Positions 36,057 through 45,433 of a DNA stretch of 64,000 nt are shown here, one piece after another. Location of the stretch: positions 17,416 through 81,415 of the forward strand of contig NZ_BLAY01000015.1 of assembly GCF_020521235.1 (NCBI RefSeq), in the 5' to 3' direction. This DNA comes from Microseira wollei NIES-4236 (GTDB taxonomy: Bacteria > Cyanobacteriota > Cyanobacteriia > Cyanobacteriales > Aerosakkonemataceae). The number at the start of each line of letters is the position of its first letter. The first letter of the stretch is position 1. A program made the position numbers and the translations under genes. The notes beneath the pieces are model-generated. The model made no database searches. It saw only the letters and a list, made by a program, of their open reading frames with translations, and was not told the origin of the DNA.

Positions 36057-37196
36057 ATGGATTTTGGTGTCAGTTTTCTCTCCAACAACGTAATGCTGCC
36101 GATCCTGGATTTTTTCTACAGGATCGTACCCAGCTATGGGCTAGCAATCGTGGCGCTGACCCTGGTGGTTCGCTTTGCGGTTTATCCTCTAAGCGCGAAC
36201 TCAATTCGCAGTATGCGCCGCACGCGAATCACCCAACCCATCATGCAAAAGCGGGTGAAAGAAATTCAAGAGCGCTACAAAGAAGACCCTGCTAAACAGC
36301 AGGAGGAAATGAGCAAGCTCTATAAAGAATTTGGTAACCCCCTCGCCGGATGTTTGCCCGTATTGCTGCAAATGCCGGTGCTATTTGCATTATTTGCCAC
36401 CTTGCGCGGCTCGCCCTTTTCAGATGTAAATTACACCGTCAATCTGCAAATTTTTCCCAAGGAACAAATTGAGCAGATTCAACCCCAACCTTTTGCCACT
36501 TCTCCCCAAAATATTTATGTCGCCGATGGGGTACACGCTCCCATTATGGGGCTGGTGCCAAGTGGCAACGGCTTAACCGTGGGCGAGAAAACCAAGTTTG
36601 AATTTCAAACCCCCGAAGGCAAACCGCTGAACGCCCTTGTAACCGAACACCCCGACACCCAACTCGTTCCCCGCTGGCAGGTAACCAAAGGGCAAGAACG
36701 GGTGCGAATCGATGAAAATGGCAACATCGAAGCCCTAGAACCGGGAGATGCTACCATCCAAGCCACAATTCCCGGACTAGCAGCTGAGAAAGGCTTTCTG
36801 TTCATCGAAGCCCTGGGTCGCGTCGGTGCGGTTGACAAAGACGGAACCATCCACTGGGATACCGTGGTCATGGTACTGTTGTTTGGCGTTAGTTTGTACG
36901 TTAACCAACTGCTTTCCGGTCAAGGAAGTACCAGTAATAACCCACAGCAGGATACGGTAAACAAAATTACTCCGATTATCTTTTCCGGGATGTTTTTGTT
37001 CTTCCCGCTTCCCGCTGGGGTGTTGATGTACATGTTAATCGCCAACATCTTCCAGACGGTTCAGACATTTGTTTTGTCGCGGGAACCCCTGCCCGAAAAC
37101 TTACAAAAACTGGTAGAGGTGCAGGAAAAAGAAACAAAGGGAAGGGAATCGCTTCCCTTTGAACCCGGTCGTTCTAAGAAAAAAGCCTCAGGGTAG
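36057..37196 (+). CDS. yidC: Membrane protein insertase YidC/Oxa1 family
   Basis: YidC inserts proteins into the plasma and thylakoid membranes. The 379-residue protein has the Oxa1 core: helix 1 ([20 protein letters not shown]) with the key Arg, a cytoplasmic Lys/Glu-rich coiled hairpin ([20 protein letters not shown]), then [19 protein letters not shown] and C-terminal helices ([37 protein letters not shown]). A soluble insert of about 130 residues between helices 2 and 3 is a usual cyanobacterial feature and contains an Ig-like stretch. It is followed by khpB after 6 bp. Confidence 0.96.
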   Translation: MDFGVSFLSNNVMLPILDFFYRIVPSYGLAIVALTLVVRFAVYPLSANSIRSMRRTRITQPIMQKRVKEIQERYKEDPAKQQEEMSKLYKEFGNPLAGCLPVLLQMPVLFALFATLRGSPFSDVNYTVNLQIFPKEQIEQIQPQPFATSPQNIYVADGVHAPIMGLVPSGNGLTVGEKTKFEFQTPEGKPLNALVTEHPDTQLVPRWQVTKGQERVRIDENGNIEALEPGDATIQATIPGLAAEKGFLFIEALGRVGAVDKDGTIHWDTVVMVLLFGVSLYVNQLLSGQGSTSNNPQQDTVNKITPIIFSGMFLFFPLPAGVLMYMLIANIFQTVQTFVLSREPLPENLQKLVEVQEKETKGRESLPFEPGRSKKKASG

Positions 37197-37202
37197 GGTT
37201 TC

Positions 37203-37715
37203 ATGACCGATAGTCGAATGCAGCGCGGTCAGAAGTGGCTAGAAGAACTGCTGCGTCTGACCAAAACCCCCGCACAGGTGCAAGTCGAAAAGCACGCCAC
37301 TCTATCTCTAGCCGAACAAGAGGATGAATCAGAACCTGATAGCTACTGGTTGACCATTGATGAAACCAATCTAACGCCCGCACAAATTCAGGCGTTAATT
37401 GGGGTTGACGGCTCGGCTTTAGATGCGATTCAGTATTTAGCCAATACCACCGTCAACTTGGGTCAAACCCCAGAGGAGCAAGCGGCATATACGGTCGAGC
37501 TAGCTGGCTACCGCGTCCGGCGGCAAGCCGAACTTCTAGAAATGGCGCAATATGCCGCCGAACAGGTGCGCTTGACGGGTAGAGAGTTTGAACTAAAATC
37601 GCTTTCGGCAGCAGAACGGCGTCAAGTTCACACCTTTTTAAAGGACTTCACCGACCTGGAAACCTACAGTCGGGGCAAAGAACCAGACCGCCGTTTAGTC
37701 GTGCGACTCATCTGA
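37203..37715 (+). CDS. khpB: Jag/KhpB-type RNA-binding protein (KH and R3H)
   Basis: The 170-residue protein has a KH-like region (LIGVDGSALDAIQYLANTTV, residues 62-81) and a C-terminal R3H-type motif (LSAAERRQVHTFLKDF). It corresponds to Jag/SpoIIIJ-associated proteins, single-stranded-RNA binders encoded directly after yidC in many bacteria. The cyanobacterial form lacks the N-terminal Jag domain. It starts 6 bp after yidC and is probably in the same operon. Confidence 0.9.
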   Translation: MTDSRMQRGQKWLEELLRLTKTPAQVQVEKHATLSLAEQEDESEPDSYWLTIDETNLTPAQIQALIGVDGSALDAIQYLANTTVNLGQTPEEQAAYTVELAGYRVRRQAELLEMAQYAAEQVRLTGREFELKSLSAAERRQVHTFLKDFTDLETYSRGKEPDRRLVVRLI

Positions 37716-37794
37716 TTCAACCCAAGAATTTTAGATTTTGGATTTTAGATCAATCCAAAATCTAAAATCAAAGAAGGATGGCTCGCAATTACTT

Positions 37795-38307
37795 ATGGAA
37801 GCAATTTATATTCCGCATCTGCTTAAAGCACCCAAGCAGACCCAGGTGGTTCAAGTTGAAGAGTTTCTGCCAAATTTAGAAACCTTGACGCCCGTTCGAG
37901 GGCAGGTGCGAGTTACCCATCAAGGGACTTATCTGGAAGTTTCTGCCAAAGCGGAAGCGATCGCTACCTTAACGTGCCACCGATGTTTGCAACAATACAA
38001 TCACCGCCTGGTAGCTAATACCTCCGAACTGATCTGGCTAGACGCAGCCGCTAACCAACCCTATACTGGGCCGATAGAGCAAGAAATTGACGTGGATGAC
38101 CTAGTAGAAACCCTAGCGCCAGACGGTGTTTTCAACCCAGGAGAGTGGCTGTACGAGCAGATGTGTCTGGCATTACCACCCAGGCAGCTATGCGACCCCA
38201 AGTGTAAAGGTATACAACTGGAACGCCCAAGCAAATCGGAACCAACCGCAGACCAACGCTGGGCAGCGCTGGAAGTTCTCAAGGGAAAATTCCCAAAAGA
38301 ATTTTAG
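37795..38307 (+). CDS. yceD: YceD/DUF177 family protein
   Basis: The ATG at 37795 (MEAIYIPHLLKAPKQTQVVQ) gives 170 residues; the frame runs upstream through a spacer of AAAATCTAAAATC-type repeats, which is not family-like. DUF177 features are the cysteine pair in LTCHRCLQQY near residue 63 and LCDPKCKG near 140, giving a potential zinc site, plus the acidic IEQEIDVDDLVETL segment. In other bacteria YceD is linked to 23S rRNA accumulation and in plants to plastid ribosome assembly. Context with rpmH and rnpA agrees. Confidence 0.88.
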   Translation: MEAIYIPHLLKAPKQTQVVQVEEFLPNLETLTPVRGQVRVTHQGTYLEVSAKAEAIATLTCHRCLQQYNHRLVANTSELIWLDAAANQPYTGPIEQEIDVDDLVETLAPDGVFNPGEWLYEQMCLALPPRQLCDPKCKGIQLERPSKSEPTADQRWAALEVLKGKFPKEF

Positions 38308-38412
38308 ATTGGAGATTTTAGATTTGAGATTGGAGATAATTAGTTAGCCTTTTTAGTGTTAGCTGTTAATCTAAAAATCCTCGCATCCGAAATCCTCCCA
38401 TCCAAAATCGCT

Positions 38413-39927
38413 ATGAGTTTCAGTGACGAGTTTCAACTGCTGCTGCGGGCGCGCTACGCTTTAATCTACATTCCCACCTACGAAGAAGAGCGAGTAGAAG
38501 CAGCGATCGCCGCCTGCGCTAAACAGCAGGGCAACCGTGGGGTTTATACTTGGGATTTTGTCGATGGCTACCAAGGCAACCCCACCGATGCCGGGTTTGG
38601 ACGTCGAAATCCCCTGCAAGCTTTAGAATTACTGGAAAAACTGCCGGCAACTGCGCCAGGGATTTTTATTTTGCGCGACTACCACCGCTTCCTAGAAGAT
38701 GTCTCGGTGGCGCGCAAACTCCGAAATCTGGCTCGCTTGCTCAAATCCCAGCCGAAAAATATCGTCATATTGTCCCCCAGAATCGCGATTCCAGAAGATC
38801 TGGGTGAAGTTCTCACCGTACTGGAATTCGCCCTCCCCTCGGCGTCGGAGATTAAAAGCGAAGTAGAACGCTTGTCAGCGGCGACGGGAAAATCTCTGGA
38901 AACGCGGGTTTTAGACGAACTGGTTCGTTCCTGTCAGGGACTGTCGATGGAACGGATACGGCGCGTTTTGGCAAGAGCGATCGCCACAAGAGGCGAATTG
39001 CGTCCGGAAGATGTCGAACTCGTTTTAGAAGAAAAACGCCAGACAATCCGCCAAACCCAAATATTAGATTTTTACCCGGCAAGGGAAAAAATTTCCGATA
39101 TTGGCGGGTTGGATAATTTAAAAGAATGGTTGTTGCGGCGAGGCGGTGCTTTTTCCGAACGGGCGAGGCAATACGGGTTGCCCCATCCGCGCGGGTTATT
39201 GTTAGTGGGGATTCAGGGAACCGGGAAATCTCTGACGGCGAAAGCGATCGCCCACCACTGGCATCTACCCCTGCTGCGATTGGACGTTGGACGCCTGTTT
39301 GGCGGCTTGGTAGGCGAATCTGAATCCCGCACCCGTCAAATGTTCCAACTGGCGGAAGCATTGGCTCCCTGCGTCCTCTGGATCGATGAAATTGATAAAG
39401 GGTTTTCTGGGTTTGATGGCAAAGGCGATGCCGGTACCACCAGCCGCGTCTTTGGCACTTTTATTACCTGGTTAGCCGAAAAAACTTCACCCGTGTTTGT
39501 CGTCGCGACTGCGAATAATATCCAGGCATTACCCCCGGAAATGCTCCGCAAAGGTCGGTTTGATGAAATCTTCTTTGTCGGTTTGCCCACTCAGGAAGAG
39601 CGACAAGAGATTTTTAGCGTGCATTTATCGCGGTTGCGCGCCCACAATCTCAAAAGTTACGACATCGAAAGACTTGCTTACGAAACCCCCGATTTTTCTG
39701 GGGCAGAAATAGAGCAAAGTTTAATTGAAGCAATGCATATTGGCTTTAGTCAAAATCGAGACTTTGCTACGGATGATATTTTAGAAGCCGCCAGCCAGAT
39801 TATCCCCTTGGCGCGAACCGCGCAAGAACAAATTCAGTTTCTGCAAAACTGGGCGGCTGCTGGTAAAGCTCGCTTAGCCTCTAAGCACAGCATTCTGGGC
39901 AGTCGCATTCCAGGCCAATTTCGCTAG
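38413..39927 (+). CDS. ycf46: AAA ATPase, Ycf46 homologue
   Basis: The ATG at 38413 ([20 protein letters not shown]) yields 504 residues, the usual Ycf46 size. The N-terminal third is the degenerate, non-ATPase half typical of the family ([11 protein letters not shown]). The AAA module has Walker A (GIQGTGKS), Walker B ([12 protein letters not shown]), the sensor region [20 protein letters not shown] and the arginine-finger segment [12 protein letters not shown]. Ycf46 proteins are reported to matter for carbon use and photosynthesis in cyanobacteria. It ends the housekeeping cluster. Confidence 0.93.
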   Translation: MSFSDEFQLLLRARYALIYIPTYEEERVEAAIAACAKQQGNRGVYTWDFVDGYQGNPTDAGFGRRNPLQALELLEKLPATAPGIFILRDYHRFLEDVSVARKLRNLARLLKSQPKNIVILSPRIAIPEDLGEVLTVLEFALPSASEIKSEVERLSAATGKSLETRVLDELVRSCQGLSMERIRRVLARAIATRGELRPEDVELVLEEKRQTIRQTQILDFYPAREKISDIGGLDNLKEWLLRRGGAFSERARQYGLPHPRGLLLVGIQGTGKSLTAKAIAHHWHLPLLRLDVGRLFGGLVGESESRTRQMFQLAEALAPCVLWIDEIDKGFSGFDGKGDAGTTSRVFGTFITWLAEKTSPVFVVATANNIQALPPEMLRKGRFDEIFFVGLPTQEERQEIFSVHLSRLRAHNLKSYDIERLAYETPDFSGAEIEQSLIEAMHIGFSQNRDFATDDILEAASQIIPLARTAQEQIQFLQNWAAAGKARLASKHSILGSRIPGQFR

Positions 39928-40061
39928 CTGGCGCCATAAATTGAGCCAGCAGTCCGCTAAATCTTAAATCTTTCCCCTTGTCCTCCTTCCCCCTCTCTTA
40001 GAAAATAAGGGGGTTAGAAGCGGAGCATGGGGTAAAAAGCTTGTCTGACACAGGAGTAGGT

Positions 40062-40592
40062 ATGAGTTGGTCTGGGATTTTTAAGTTTTTACTTGGTTTC
40101 TTTATTGCGATCGCGCTGTTAGTTGGCAGCGGCGTGGGAGTCGCCTTTTACTTCGTCACCAAGCTCACCGCACCCCCTCCCAAACCTATCTTTGCCAATG
40201 ATAAGCCCATTGCCAAACCCAAGCCTTCCCCACCAGCCAGCAAGCCCGTCGCGGGGGCAACTCCAGCCACCAACGCGGCTGAAACCGTCTCGGCGGCACA
40301 GCCAGACGCCTCCTCCACCCCAACGGAAACAGCCTCCCCAAAACCCCTCGAACCTGGAGCCTACAGAGCCAAAGTTACCTGGCGTAACGGTTTGATTCTC
40401 CGAGATAGTCCCGGCACCGAGTCTCGCCGCATCGGCGGTATAGGCTATAACCAACAGATTGTTGTCGTGACAGAAAGCGAGGACAAACGATGGATTAAGA
40501 TTCGCGTTGAGGAAAATAACGAAGAAGGTTGGGTCAAAGCCGGGAATGTGGAACGAGTTGAGTCAGAACCAACTCAGCCTGCTACTGATTGA
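40062..40592 (+). CDS. SH3-domain membrane-anchored protein
   Basis: The ATG at 40062 (MSWSGIFKFLLGFFIAIALL) has GGAG just upstream; an upstream in-frame TTG is less likely. The 176 residues comprise one N-terminal transmembrane helix (residues 5-30), a Pro/Ala/Ser/Thr-rich stalk (about 31-105) and a C-terminal bacterial SH3 domain (YRAKVTWRNGLILRDSPGTE, then NEEGWVKAGNVERVE). It probably faces the periplasm and binds peptidoglycan; that is family-level inference. Confidence 0.88.
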   Translation: MSWSGIFKFLLGFFIAIALLVGSGVGVAFYFVTKLTAPPPKPIFANDKPIAKPKPSPPASKPVAGATPATNAAETVSAAQPDASSTPTETASPKPLEPGAYRAKVTWRNGLILRDSPGTESRRIGGIGYNQQIVVVTESEDKRWIKIRVEENNEEGWVKAGNVERVESEPTQPATD

Positions 40593-40726
40593 TTTGTTAA
40601 GAAAATTAGCTTTGTTTAAAGCTTGATTGCAAAATCCGGACTCAAGTGTAAGGCAGCCCGATCCGAGTGGTAGGTTGGAAAACTAATATTTATGACCCGC
40701 ATAACCTAACCACGAGTTGACAAACC

Positions 40727-40903
40727 ATGTACGACAAAAACTCTAATCAAGACCTTTTGGGTGGTGTCGTTGCTGCTGCCTTGGGCGCAGGCGTTGTGTG
40801 TGCATTTGCCGTCGCGCAGGGTCAGAATCCCTTGATGGCGCTGGAAATTACCGGATTGGCGGTGATAGTGGCGTTGGTATGCCATCGCTTGGGTCTAGTC
40901 TAA
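40727..40903 (+). CDS. Small hydrophobic protein of 58 residues
   Basis: ATG at 40727 opens MYDKNSNQDLLGGVVAAALG, followed by a second hydrophobic stretch (PLMALEITGLAVIVALVCHR) and ends with GLV and TAA. Two membrane segments with a short polar loop are predicted. The reading frame is complete but I recognise no family. It lies between two envelope-related genes. Confidence 0.6.
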   Translation: MYDKNSNQDLLGGVVAAALGAGVVCAFAVAQGQNPLMALEITGLAVIVALVCHRLGLV

Positions 40904-41062
40904 CGGCCTCCATAGCTTCCGGATCGAATCTGGGAACTAACGCTGTAATAACTTGTCCATCACAACTAGCCAACCTGGAATAATCCCCAAATAGTGACAA
41001 AAACTGCTAAAAGCAGTATAATAACTATTCCGGACTGGCTAGTTAATTTTAGTAACGCAAAT

Positions 41063-42247
41063 ATGGAAACTCTAGCCTATATATATCTTGCTTGTGCTTG
41101 CGAATCATCTGAGACCATAGATCCTGCCGATGATTTCAGTGAGATAAAAGTTGTCCGGGGGCTGAAGGGGAAAAAGCCTAAAAGCCGGACTTGGATTCGT
41201 TTGGTATCGTTGCTAGCCGCCTCAACCGTCATAGGAATGGCAGCGCCAGCAACAGCGCAGATCGAAGCAGGCAGCAGAGGTCAGGAGGTAGCAGAACTTC
41301 AGCAGCAATTGCGAGAACTCGGATACTTTGATCGTCCTTCTACGGGTAATTTTGGCCCTTTAACCAAGCAAGCCGTGATCCGGTTTCAGCAAGATGAAGG
41401 ACTGACACCAGATGGGGTTGTAGAAACAAAAACCAAAGCAGCTTTGCTGCGTCGGCTGGGTCGAAGCGACGCTGAAACTCCACCTGCCGACACACAGGCC
41501 GCCACAGCCACTCCCGAAACCGTTCGCCGCATCACTCTCAGACGCGGCGCTAGGGGCAACGAAGTCGTTGCTCTCCAGAAACTTTTGGCAGCAGCTGGTG
41601 TATACGAAGGCAGCCCCAATGGGCAATTTGACGGAAAAACCTTCACCGCTGTCAGGCAGTTTCAGCGCAAAAATCGCCTGGGGGCTGATGGCATCGTGGG
41701 GGGGCGAACCTGGTCTGCTTTGCTCGACAGCAACGGGAACGCTACGGCTGCGACGCCGTTTAACAGAGATCCTTTTCTGGGTGAAAATGGTACAACTGTC
41801 CAAACACCGCCAAGCGAGGGCGAGCAGGTAGGCGGGAAGGTAGGCGAGCAGGTAGGCGAGCAGGTAACCGCCGCCATGATCGAGCAAGGTAGCAGAGGCG
41901 AGCAAGTGCGAGAACTTCAGCAGCGTCTGCAAGAGCTGGGCTACTTCAACGGGCGTACCACGGGTAACTTTGGCCCCTTAACCAAGGCTGCTGTGATTAA
42001 ATTCCAGCAGGATTCTGGACTGACTCCTAGTGGCGTTGTAGACGAAGCAACCAAGGCGGCGTTGCAGACGAAAGCTGGTTCGGCTAGCAACTTGAGTGTG
42101 AGAGACTTACAACAGCGCCTAAAAGAAAGAGGCTTCTATAGCGGCCCGCTCGATGGTAACTTGAACGAGCAGACCAAGGCAGCGATTAAAGCAGCTCAGC
42201 GAGCCTACGGTGTCAGCGAGGCTGACATTCTCCAAGCACGCTTTTAG
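41063..42247 (+). CDS. Peptidoglycan-binding protein with four PGB1-type repeats
   Basis: The ATG at 41063 (METLAYIYLACACESSE) is favoured because the upstream extension is not family-like. The 394-residue protein has a membrane or signal segment (WIRLVSLLAASTVIGMAAPA, near residues 50-70) and then PG_binding_1 units: GSRGQEVAELQQQLRELGYF, GARGNEVVALQKLLAAAGVY, GSRGEQVRELQQRLQELGYF and VRDLQQRLKERGFYSGPLDG. Between units 2 and 3 is a GEQVGGKVGEQVGEQ stretch encoded by a 12-bp-type tandem repeat (41818-41868). A periplasmic role in wall binding is expected. Confidence 0.92.
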   Translation: METLAYIYLACACESSETIDPADDFSEIKVVRGLKGKKPKSRTWIRLVSLLAASTVIGMAAPATAQIEAGSRGQEVAELQQQLRELGYFDRPSTGNFGPLTKQAVIRFQQDEGLTPDGVVETKTKAALLRRLGRSDAETPPADTQAATATPETVRRITLRRGARGNEVVALQKLLAAAGVYEGSPNGQFDGKTFTAVRQFQRKNRLGADGIVGGRTWSALLDSNGNATAATPFNRDPFLGENGTTVQTPPSEGEQVGGKVGEQVGEQVTAAMIEQGSRGEQVRELQQRLQELGYFNGRTTGNFGPLTKAAVIKFQQDSGLTPSGVVDEATKAALQTKAGSASNLSVRDLQQRLKERGFYSGPLDGNLNEQTKAAIKAAQRAYGVSEADILQARF

Positions 42248-42315
42248 GTACCCTATAACCGGCTTAAGCTCAGAAGGCTCTCGGATATTTCATCTGAGAG
42301 CTATTTTCTTGAGCT

Positions 42316-42771
42316 TCACAGAGGTAATAAAGCCCGCTGGCAAGCCGGACAAATGGCATGGATGACCAGCTGGCAGTCGAGCAGGTGATATCCCTCTTTT
42401 TCGGCAATTTTAGCCCCGATTTTGAGAATCGAGTCGTTGTTAAATTCGATCGTCTTGTTGCACCGAACGCAAATTAGATGGTCGTGGTGATCTGGATAGG
42501 GGTGATTGAGTTCGTAATGTTTGTGTCCTTCTCCCAGTTCCAGTTCCCGCAAAATGCCCATGCGAGCCATTAATTTCAGGCTCCGGTAAATCGTGGACAG
42601 GCTGATTGCTTCCCCTTGACTTTGCAACAGGTGATGAAGCTCTTCGGCACTGAGATGCTGGCCTTTAGGAAGCTGTTGAAAAACCTGTAATATCGTTTCT
42701 CGTTGGGGAGTTAAACGCCAGCCCCTCTCATTTAGTTCGGCTTTGAGTGAGGATGCTGAATAGACAGCCAT
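42316..42771 (-). CDS. Fur-family regulator, FurA-like, copy 1
   Basis: The 151-residue protein (MAVYSASSLKAELNERGWRL) is a Fur regulator with the winged helix (LSTIYRSLKLMARMGILREL) and a metal-binding dimerisation domain with HKHYELNHPYPDHHDHL. Cysteines occur as CVRC, LLDC and CPAC, the pattern known from cyanobacterial FurA, where they form the structural zinc/redox site. It presumably represses iron-uptake genes. A close paralogue lies immediately upstream in the same direction, 197 bp away. Confidence 0.92.
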   Translation of the reverse strand: MAVYSASSLKAELNERGWRLTPQRETILQVFQQLPKGQHLSAEELHHLLQSQGEAISLSTIYRSLKLMARMGILRELELGEGHKHYELNHPYPDHHDHLICVRCNKTIEFNNDSILKIGAKIAEKEGYHLLDCQLVIHAICPACQRALLPL

Positions 42772-42968
42772 ATTAACCTTCTCAACAAAGGTGGTCTATT
42801 GACAATAATAGCTAACTAGCAATGTATTTTCAACAAACTCGGCTTAGTGAAAATATTCTGGCTCGCATCACCAGCCCTGGTCGGTAACTGCTGTCAGTCC
42901 CGTTCCAGGGCTGGAGGATAATCAGCCCTCAATTGCTATCCCGGAAGTGTTACAACTTGTGTAGTCTT

Positions 42969-43475
42969 TCACAATTCGGGTAGGGAAGCCGAGCGAATGC
43001 ACGACCAGTTACTGGGAAGTAAGGAAGGCCATCCCTGACGCAACGCTTCCGGACAGACTGTATGAATGGTCAGCTGACAGTCAAGCAAGTGCAATCCTGC
43101 TTTTTCAGCTTGCTTTAAGCCCAATTTTAAAATCGAGTCGTTGGTAAATTCAATCGTCTTGTTGCACTGAATGCACACCAAATGATGATGGTGATGGGGA
43201 TAGGGCTGATTAATTTCGTAATGTTTATGTCCTTCTGCCAGTTCCAGTTCTCGCAGAATGCCCATCCGCGCCATTAACTTGAGGCTGCGGTAAATGGTAG
43301 ATAAGCTGATTTGTTCTCCTCGGCTCTGCAATAAGGCGTGCAAGTCTTCGGCACTGAGATGGTTGCCTTTGGGAAGATTTTGAAAGACCTGTAAAATTGT
43401 CTCTCGCTGGGGGGTCAAACGCCAACCTTTCTCGTTCAGTTCAGCTTTAAACGAGGCTGCTGTATAGTTAGCCAT
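42969..43475 (-). CDS. Fur-family regulator, FurA-like, copy 2 with altered C-terminus
   Basis: From ATG 43475 (MANYTAASFKAELNEKGWRL) the protein has 168 residues. It matches copy 1 over most of its length (LSTIYRSLKLMARMGILREL, CIQC, HLLDC), but where copy 1 has CPAC it reads CPEALRQG, so one Cys of the second CxxC is lost, and an unrelated tail follows (WPSLLPSNWSCIRSASLPEL). This could be a frameshifted end or an evolved variant. Upstream, words such as TTGAGAATG resemble weak Fur sites, which would allow autoregulation; low certainty. Confidence 0.88.
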   Translation of the reverse strand: MANYTAASFKAELNEKGWRLTPQRETILQVFQNLPKGNHLSAEDLHALLQSRGEQISLSTIYRSLKLMARMGILRELELAEGHKHYEINQPYPHHHHHLVCIQCNKTIEFTNDSILKLGLKQAEKAGLHLLDCQLTIHTVCPEALRQGWPSLLPSNWSCIRSASLPEL

Positions 43476-43710
43476 ATAAACATTCTCAAGAAAGCCCTCT
43501 ATATGACGAAGGATACACAATATATTGACTCATTTTCAAGAAACTTGCTTATTGAGAATAAATAGCTAAAAGCATTTTAAAGATAGAGAGCTTGTTGATA
43601 ATAATTCCGAGTGAATCAATATAAAAAACTTAACTAAAGAACCAGCAAAAGCAATGCTTTTGCTGGCATAGGTGGTTGACGATCTCACCCGTTCCCAGTC
43701 AGGAGGAAGC

Positions 43711-44952
43711 TTAACTGAAGGCTTCTAAATAGTCGCGCACGCGGTTGCGACGCTTGGGTTGGCGCAATTTTTGCAGTGCTTTGGCTTCAATTTGTCGCAC
43801 TCTTTCGCGAGATAGATCCAAAGCACGTCCAATTTCTGCTAAGGAGTAGGGGTGACCATCTCCCAAACCGAACCGCATTAAGATCACATCGCGCTCGCGG
43901 CTGGTTAAATCTGCCAACAGATGCTGTAAGTCTCTGTAAAGAGCTTCTTGCATCAGGACATCTTCGGGAGACTCGTCTTCAGTTGGCAGCAAATCGCCCA
44001 ATTCTGTGTCTTTTTCTTTACCCACTTTGGTTTCAAAAGAAACCGATCGAGGAACGCGGAATAAAACTTCCCGCACTTGCAGCGGAGTCATGTCTAATTC
44101 CTTGGCTAGGTCTTCCAGGGTGGGCGTGCGACCTTTTTCTTGGGCAATTTTACGCTGAGCTTTTTTAATTTTGTTGAGCTTTTCAGTGATATGAACGGGT
44201 AGGCGAATCGTGCGGCTTTGAGTTGCGATCGCTCGCGTAATACCCTGACGAATCCACCAGTAAGCGTAGGTGCTAAAGCGATAGCCTTTAGTCGGGTCAA
44301 ACTTCTCAACCGCGCGCTCTAAGCCCAAGGTTCCTTCTTGAATTAAATCCAACAGTTCTAAACCGCGATTTTGATACTTTTTGGCAACGGACACGACCAA
44401 GCGCAGGTTGGCCTTAATCATGTGTTCCTTCGCCCGAATCCCTTCGGTTTGGATCTGTTCTAGTTCCTCAATCTTTAATCCGGCGAGTTCTGCCCAGCGC
44501 CGTTTCCCCGCTGCCAGTGTTGATTTGAGCTCGGACACGGTTAGGTTAGCGGTAGTCGCCCACCGTTCCCAAGAAGGACGGTGACCTAAGTTAGAAGCTA
44601 AGCGATCGTGGATCTCGATCAACTCCACGTACTGTGCGATCGTTCCCATATCCTGCTTAGCGGCTTGATCGCGCAGTTCCAGCAGCCGCATATAGCGCTG
44701 GACTTGTTGTGCTTCTGAAACTTCTTCATCGCGTCCCAGCAAGCGCACCCGGCCTATGTCTTGGAGGTATAAACGAACCAGATCGGTAGTACGACGATTG
44801 GTAGATTGCCCGACGCTGGCAACATCTGCCTCTTCTACATCCAATTCGACCAAGTCGCTGCCTGTTAGTTCAGCATCGTTGTCTAGTTGAAAGCTCAAAG
44901 CATCTAATTGACTGTCGTCGGTGGCATCGGTAGAAAAAAAGGTGGCTGGCAT
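43711..44952 (-). CDS. sigC: Group 2 sigma-70 factor, SigC-like
   Basis: From ATG 44952 (MPATFFSTDATDDSQLDALS) the factor has 413 residues. Regions are clear: 1.2 (TDLVRLYLQDIGRVRLL), 2 (RLVVSVAKKYQNRGLELLDL and GYRFSTYAYWWIRQGITRAI), 3 (LEDLAKELDMTPLQVREVL) and 4 with the helix-turn-helix YSLAEIGRALDLSRERVRQI. There is no long acidic region 1.1. The N-terminal MPAT start and the spacer resemble cyanobacterial SigC, a group 2 factor used in stress and carbon/nitrogen adaptation. The subgroup is inferred; sigma-70 membership is certain. Confidence 0.9.
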   Translation of the reverse strand: MPATFFSTDATDDSQLDALSFQLDNDAELTGSDLVELDVEEADVASVGQSTNRRTTDLVRLYLQDIGRVRLLGRDEEVSEAQQVQRYMRLLELRDQAAKQDMGTIAQYVELIEIHDRLASNLGHRPSWERWATTANLTVSELKSTLAAGKRRWAELAGLKIEELEQIQTEGIRAKEHMIKANLRLVVSVAKKYQNRGLELLDLIQEGTLGLERAVEKFDPTKGYRFSTYAYWWIRQGITRAIATQSRTIRLPVHITEKLNKIKKAQRKIAQEKGRTPTLEDLAKELDMTPLQVREVLFRVPRSVSFETKVGKEKDTELGDLLPTEDESPEDVLMQEALYRDLQHLLADLTSRERDVILMRFGLGDGHPYSLAEIGRALDLSRERVRQIEAKALQKLRQPKRRNRVRDYLEAFS

Positions 44953-45433
44953 AGTTATTGCCTCAACTGCTCCATGTGACAAAGGGCTGGTGAAAGCGGC
45001 TGCTTGTTACGGTTGTTGGCGTCCTCTATAACGCGCGAAGCGCCCAAACGAGTTCCGGCGATTCGGGACGCCGCCAGTGATGCACTTCCCTGTTTAACCC
45101 TGCGATCGCTGACTTTTGCACGGGTCTTAAACTCGGTATCGAGAGTTACTCCCATTCATAGAATTGCTGAATCGAGCAGCTAAATCGATTACAACGGGTT
45201 TCTAGATTCTCAACCTGTCAGCTAGTATAGGGAAAATCCCTCATACTCAAGGGTGACTTCTGTCAGTGGGTAAGTTAATCTACATCACTAGATAGAATAT
45301 TTCCCGATCACTTGCCAAAAAACCGCAAAGCCCTCTGTTAAGTTTTGTTACTTAGCCTTGCGCCAAATCGATCGTCAGTCATAGGAGGGAAAAAATTCTT
45401 CGCCTATGACCCATTACCCTTCCACGGCAGAGC
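44953..45433. other. Non-coding gap upstream of the sigma factor
   Basis: About 480 bp lie between the sigma-factor start and the gpsA stop. I see one GCGATCGC octamer, GC-rich CGCGAAGCGCCC words near 45032, and an AT-rich stretch at 45180-45310 suitable for promoters, but no convincing gene. An antisense frame here is a shadow. Confidence 0.6.
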
